From Clostridiales bacterium UBA4959 (GTDB lineage: Bacteria > Bacillota > Clostridia > Oscillospirales > CAG-272), in the NCBI GenBank assembly GCA_002397345.1, contig DHAH01000072.1, positions 13,300 through 21,592 of the forward strand: a stretch of 8,293 nucleotides of DNA. Direction: 5' to 3'. The notes under the pieces were generated by a model. That model made no database searches. It saw only the letters and a list, made by a program, of their open reading frames with translations, and was not told where the DNA came from. Position 1 is the first letter of the stretch, and each line of letters begins with the position of its first letter. Positions 6,543 to 8,293 of the stretch are shown in pieces. Made by a program: the position numbers and the translations under genes.

Positions 6543-7083
6543 TGTATCCCTCCCCGAGATATTTTTTAAGCTTGGCGCGTACAGCCGACATGCGGCTTTT
6601 GATTGTGCCGACAGGTGCGCCCGTAATCTCCGCGGCTTCTTCGTAGGTGAACCCCGCGCGGTAGATGAGGAACACCAGCTCGCGCTCACCACCGCCCAAA
6701 CGCTTGATTGCGTCCGATAAATCCGCTGCGACCGCGACGGTCTCGAGCCCGTTTTCATCGCAGTAAATATCGCCATCCGGCATGTCGCAGTCAAGCTCCG
6801 CGCTTTCGTTTGCGTATCCGGAACGGTATAAATCGGCTATCTTGCGTCTCGCAATTGCTATGAGCCAGGTCTTGAACGACGAGCCGCCGTTATAAGCGGC
6901 GATATTGCGCCACGCGGCAAGCATTGTTTCCTGCGCGATGTCCTCCGCGTCTTCACGATTTGGAACGCGCGACAGTATGTATGCGCCCGCGGCGCTCCGG
7001 TGGCGTGTTATCAGCGTCTCGAACGCCTTTACATCACCCTCCGCCGCAAGACGGACAAGCCCGCTATCTGAGCGATTTTCCAT
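6532..7083 (-). CDS. RNA polymerase sigma factor, ECF subfamily
   Basis: A 183-aa sigma-70-family factor with only regions 2 and 4. Region 2 covers about residues 20-90: FETLITRHR, NREDAEDIAQETMLAAWRNI for core binding and -10 recognition, and SSFKTWLIAIARRKIADLYR. Region 4 (about 122-178) holds the helix-turn-helix for -35 recognition, YEEAAEITGAPVGTIKSRMS. The linker between them is acidic. The length is normal for ECF factors. The ATG at 7083 begins MENRSDSGLVRLAAEGD, a typical N-terminus; the ribosome site is modest (GGTG about 8 bases upstream). It is the first gene of the operon and the anti-sigma gene starts within its 3' end, the usual partner-switch layout. Autoregulation is suggested by the candidate promoter at 7124-7151. 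Confidence 0.94.
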   Translation of the reverse strand: MENRSDSGLVRLAAEGDVKAFETLITRHRSAAGAYILSRVPNREDAEDIAQETMLAAWRNIAAYNGGSSFKTWLIAIARRKIADLYRSGYANESAELDCDMPDGDIYCDENGLETVAVAADLSDAIKRLGGGERELVFLIYRAGFTYEEAAEITGAPVGTIKSRMSAVRAKLKKYLGEGYNGL

Positions 7084-7123
7084 TTACAGCACCAATCTCA
7101 CCTTGCGTTTCGCTTTCATTATC

Positions 7124-7151
7124 TTAGTCGCGGAAAAAAGCACTTTGGTTC
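7124..7151 (-). promoter_or_regulatory. Candidate ECF-type promoter for the sigma operon
   Basis: Read on the minus strand, GAACC (7151-7147) is followed after exactly 16 bases by CGACTAA (7130-7124). GAAC-type -35 and CG-containing -10 boxes with a 16-17 base spacer are the usual form of ECF promoters, and autoregulation is common. Transcription would start about 35 bases upstream of the sigma ATG. The match is short and unproven. Confidence 0.4.
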
Positions 7152-7154
7152 GGC

Positions 7155-7176
7155 AAAATAAAAATATTTTTATTTT
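7155..7176. promoter_or_regulatory. Perfect 22-bp AT palindrome between divergent genes
   Basis: The half-site AAAATAAAAAT (7155-7165) is followed at once by its exact reverse complement (7166-7176). It lies directly upstream of the candidate sigma-operon -35 box and about 25 bases upstream of the dfx promoter, so it could be a shared operator, an UP-element for one or both promoters, or simply an A/T-rich coincidence. It does not match a canonical Fur/PerR box well enough for me to name one. Confidence 0.5.
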
Positions 7177-7200
7177 AGTATAGAATTCAATATCAATTTA

Positions 7201-7209
7201 TGATATAAT
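7201..7209 (+). promoter_or_regulatory. Extended -10 promoter of the desulfoferrodoxin gene
   Basis: TGATATAAT is a perfect extended -10 (TGn-TATAAT) for a housekeeping sigma factor. The -35 region 17 bases upstream (TAGAAT, 7181-7186) is weak, as is allowed with an extended -10. Transcription should start near 7215-7217, leaving a leader of about 45 bases with an AGGAG ribosome site at 7248-7252. Confidence 0.7.
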
Positions 7210-7216
7210 AGGTTCA

Positions 7217-7229
7217 AGGACATAGTCCT
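7217..7229. promoter_or_regulatory. Short inverted repeat at the predicted dfx transcription start
   Basis: AGGAC-ATA-GTCCT, perfect 5-bp arms, nested inside a wider AATAGG (7207-7212) / CCTATT (7227-7232) pair. Its position over the start point suits a repressor operator or a small 5' hairpin. It is short enough to arise by chance. Confidence 0.35.
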
Positions 7230-7261
7230 ATTAGGTTTATGAGAGCGAGGAGATAAGAATT

Positions 7262-7646
7262 ATGCTTAAACAAAAATACCTTGTATGTCGCCACTGCGGA
7301 AACATTATAGCGTATGTTAAAGAGGCAGGTGTGCCAATCCACTGCTGCGGCGAGGAAATGAGCGAACTTGTTCCCGGTACAACCGATGCGTCGGCTGAAA
7401 AGCACGTACCTGTCATTTCAGTTGACGGAAACACCGTCACCGTGACCGTCGGCAGCGTCGCTCACCCGATGCTCCCGGAACATTACATAGAGTGGATCTC
7501 ACTCCAGACCAAGCAGGGGCAATCAGCGTAAAGATCTGCAGCCCGGAGCGGCGCCCGTAGCCGTGTTCGCGCTCGCCGACGGCGACAGCGTCGTCTCCGC
7601 GTATGAATATTGCAACCTCCACAAGTTGTGGAAGGCTGAACTGTAA
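7262..7646 (+). pseudogene. dfx: Desulfoferrodoxin (superoxide reductase), frameshifted in a GGGG run
   Basis: Desulfoferrodoxin reduces superoxide to peroxide in the cytoplasm of anaerobes. The N-terminal desulforedoxin domain has all four FeS4 ligands (C9, C12, C28, C29). The catalytic Fe(His)4Cys centre has H48 (EKHVPV), H68 (AHPM) and H74 (EHYIEW). After KQG the frame runs to a TAA at 7529-7531. The +1 frame carries on without a gap as NQRKDLQPGAAPVAVFALAD and ends YEYCNLHKLWKAEL at 7646, supplying the missing ligands C117 and H120. One extra G in the GGGG at 7516-7519 explains this; the corrected protein is 127 aa, the usual length. As written, the 89-aa product would lack the axial Cys and one His and could not be an active reductase. 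The start has AGGAG at 9-base spacing and an extended -10 promoter upstream. It stands alone before a terminator. A sequencing error is quite possible. Confidence 0.93.
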
Positions 7647-7667
7647 TCGCAATAATTAGCATCCTGC

Positions 7668-7694
7668 AAGGGCGGCCGACGGTCGCCCTTTTAT
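7668..7694 (+). terminator. Rho-independent terminator after dfx
   Basis: A 10-bp stem with one G-T wobble, AAGGGCGGCC (7668-7677) with GGTCGCCCTT (7681-7690), loop GAC, followed by TTTATTATAA. It is 21 bases after the restored dfx stop codon rather than the premature one, which supports the full-length reading of the gene. Confidence 0.85.
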
Positions 7695-7710
7695 TATAAT
7701 TATGTTATAC

Positions 7711-7730
7711 GGCGGGGGCAAGCCCCCGCC
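7711..7730. repeat. GC-rich stem-loop with AT palindrome beside it
   Basis: GGCGGGGGC (7711-7719) pairs with GCCCCCGCC (7722-7730), leaving only AA in the loop. It is flanked by a direct repeat ATGTTATA (7702-7709 and 7738-7745), and an AT palindrome GTTATAT-T-ATATAAC follows at 7740-7754. No T-run follows on either side, so termination is unlikely. It resembles the intergenic hairpins near 1019-1148 and may belong to the same dispersed family. Confidence 0.6.
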
Positions 7731-7771
7731 ATACACGATGTTATATTATATAACAGGATCTTTTAAAGAGT

Positions 7772-7796
7772 TTGGGGACGGTTTTACCGCCCCCAA
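7772..7796. terminator. Stem-loop between convergent genes, possible bidirectional terminator
   Basis: TTGGGG-A-CGGT (7772-7782) pairs with ACCG-C-CCCCAA (7786-7796), with a single A/C mismatch and a TTT loop. On the plus strand a T6 run follows at 7804-7809; on the minus strand it lies 11 bases beyond the HD-GYP stop codon, where only a weak T-run is seen. It probably ends the HD-GYP transcript and backs up the dfx terminator. Confidence 0.55.
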
Positions 7797-7807
7797 TATA
7801 TTATTTT

Positions 7808-8293
7808 TTAATGTCCGACGGCTTTGCCCATTTCGGAGGTTATACCTGTCTGCGGCTGCGGGAAGCTCACGTCGTCCAAACCCGTAATGGGCTTGACTTC
7901 GCCGCTCCGGACGAGTTTCACGAATATCTCCGCCAGATTAGGATCGAATTGCGTGCCGAAGTTGCGTTCAAGCTCGCTCAGCGCGTATGTGACTGTATAC
8001 GAGCTTTTGTATGACCGCGACGAGATCATCGCATCAAACGAATCGGCGATGCAAAGTATTCGCGCCGACAGCGGGATATCCTCGCCCGCGATTCTACGCG
8101 GATAACCCTTGCCATCCCAACGCTCGTGATGCCCTATCACCGCTGGAATCACGTAATCCAGAGACGGCAAGTTGCGTATGATGCCGACGGAATTCTCGAC
8201 ATGCCCCTTCATGATGGTAAATTCCTCCTCGGTCAGCCGCCCCGGCTTGTTGAGTATCGATTCGGCAATACCTATCTTGCCTATGTCGTGCAG
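7808..8293 (-). CDS. HD-GYP domain protein, 3' part only
   Basis: The C-terminal 161 residues of a protein whose start lies beyond the right edge. HD-GYP domains hydrolyse cyclic di-GMP (some act on cGAMP) at a bi- or trinuclear iron site. The visible part opens inside the core with LHDIGKIGIAE, then KPGRLTEEEF, IMKGH, the signature HHERWDGKGYP, IPLSARILCIADSFDAM, and SSRSYKSSYT. The HD pair, the downstream His residues and the GYP motif are all present, so a catalytic protein is likely. The frame is open across 8213-8293, so the ATG at 8212 is internal (MKGH is part of the domain) and not the start. Any N-terminal sensor, receiver or GAF domain cannot be seen. The role is probably second-messenger control of motility or surface state. 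Confidence 0.93.
   Translation of the reverse strand: MHDIGKIGIAESILNKPGRLTEEEFTIMKGHVENSVGIIRNLPSLDYVIPAVIGHHERWDGKGYPRRIAGEDIPLSARILCIADSFDAMISSRSYKSSYTVTYALSELERNFGTQFDPNLAEIFVKLVRSGEVKPITGLDDVSFPQPQTGITSEMGKAVGH

Noticed and set aside
6543..6794. N-terminal extension of the anti-sigma protein to 192 aa
   Set aside because: The extra 84 residues are the sigma gene read in another frame, and the ATG at 6542 has a strong ribosome site and gives the normal zinc-finger protein start.
7514..7531. Programmed ribosomal frameshift in dfx
   Set aside because: No slippery heptamer, rare codon with stop at the shift point, or downstream pseudoknot is visible, and desulfoferrodoxins are not known for it. 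A plain indel in GGGG is simpler.
7808..8212. Complete 134-aa gene starting at ATG 8212
   Set aside because: The frame continues upstream with the HDIGK motif to the window edge; the ATG is inside the domain.

Overview
The window looks like chromosomal DNA from an anaerobic, moderately GC-rich Firmicute, most likely a clostridial gut-type lineage. The pointers are a clostridial serC-serA pair, a two-domain desulfoferrodoxin (a superoxide reductase of anaerobes), an LLH-family holin-like protein, an HD-GYP protein, and many short GC-rich stem-loops between genes. This placement is inference; there is no rRNA or other marker gene here.

Plus strand, 1-5200: a serine-biosynthesis cluster. It holds serC (5' end outside the window, broken by an in-frame TAA at 100-102), serA (1203-2369), a PHP-domain metal-dependent phosphoesterase (2472-3146) and a hydantoinase/oxoprolinase-family ATPase-fold protein (3155-5200), closed by a terminator near 5221-5254. 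SerA and SerC carry out the first two steps from 3-phosphoglycerate to serine. No recognisable serB (phosphoserine phosphatase) is present, which makes the PHP protein an attractive but unproven candidate for the last step.

Minus strand, 5268-7083: an LLH holin-like protein (5268-5570), then, beyond a strong terminator at 5636-5668, a tight four-gene operon read from 7083 leftwards. The operon encodes an ECF sigma factor, a soluble zinc-binding anti-sigma factor (11-bp overlap), a small 82-aa helical protein and a 91-aa single-span membrane protein (4-bp ATGA overlap). It reads as a self-contained stress or envelope-signalling unit with two uncharacterised partners.

7084-7261 is a divergent control region. 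It has a candidate ECF-type promoter for the sigma operon, a perfect 22-bp AT palindrome, and an extended -10 promoter (TGATATAAT) for the rightward gene. That gene, dfx (7262-7646), encodes desulfoferrodoxin but carries a one-base frameshift in a GGGG run at 7516-7519. A terminator and two further stem-loops follow, then the 3' part of a leftward HD-GYP gene (7808 to the right edge).

Two of the nine genes are broken by single-base changes while everything around the lesions is well conserved. Sequencing or assembly error, or very recent gene decay, are the main explanations. The clearest items for a second look are these two lesions, the sigma/anti-sigma operon with its small partners, the PHP phosphatase next to serA, and a family of inter-genic hairpins whose stems show compensatory changes.
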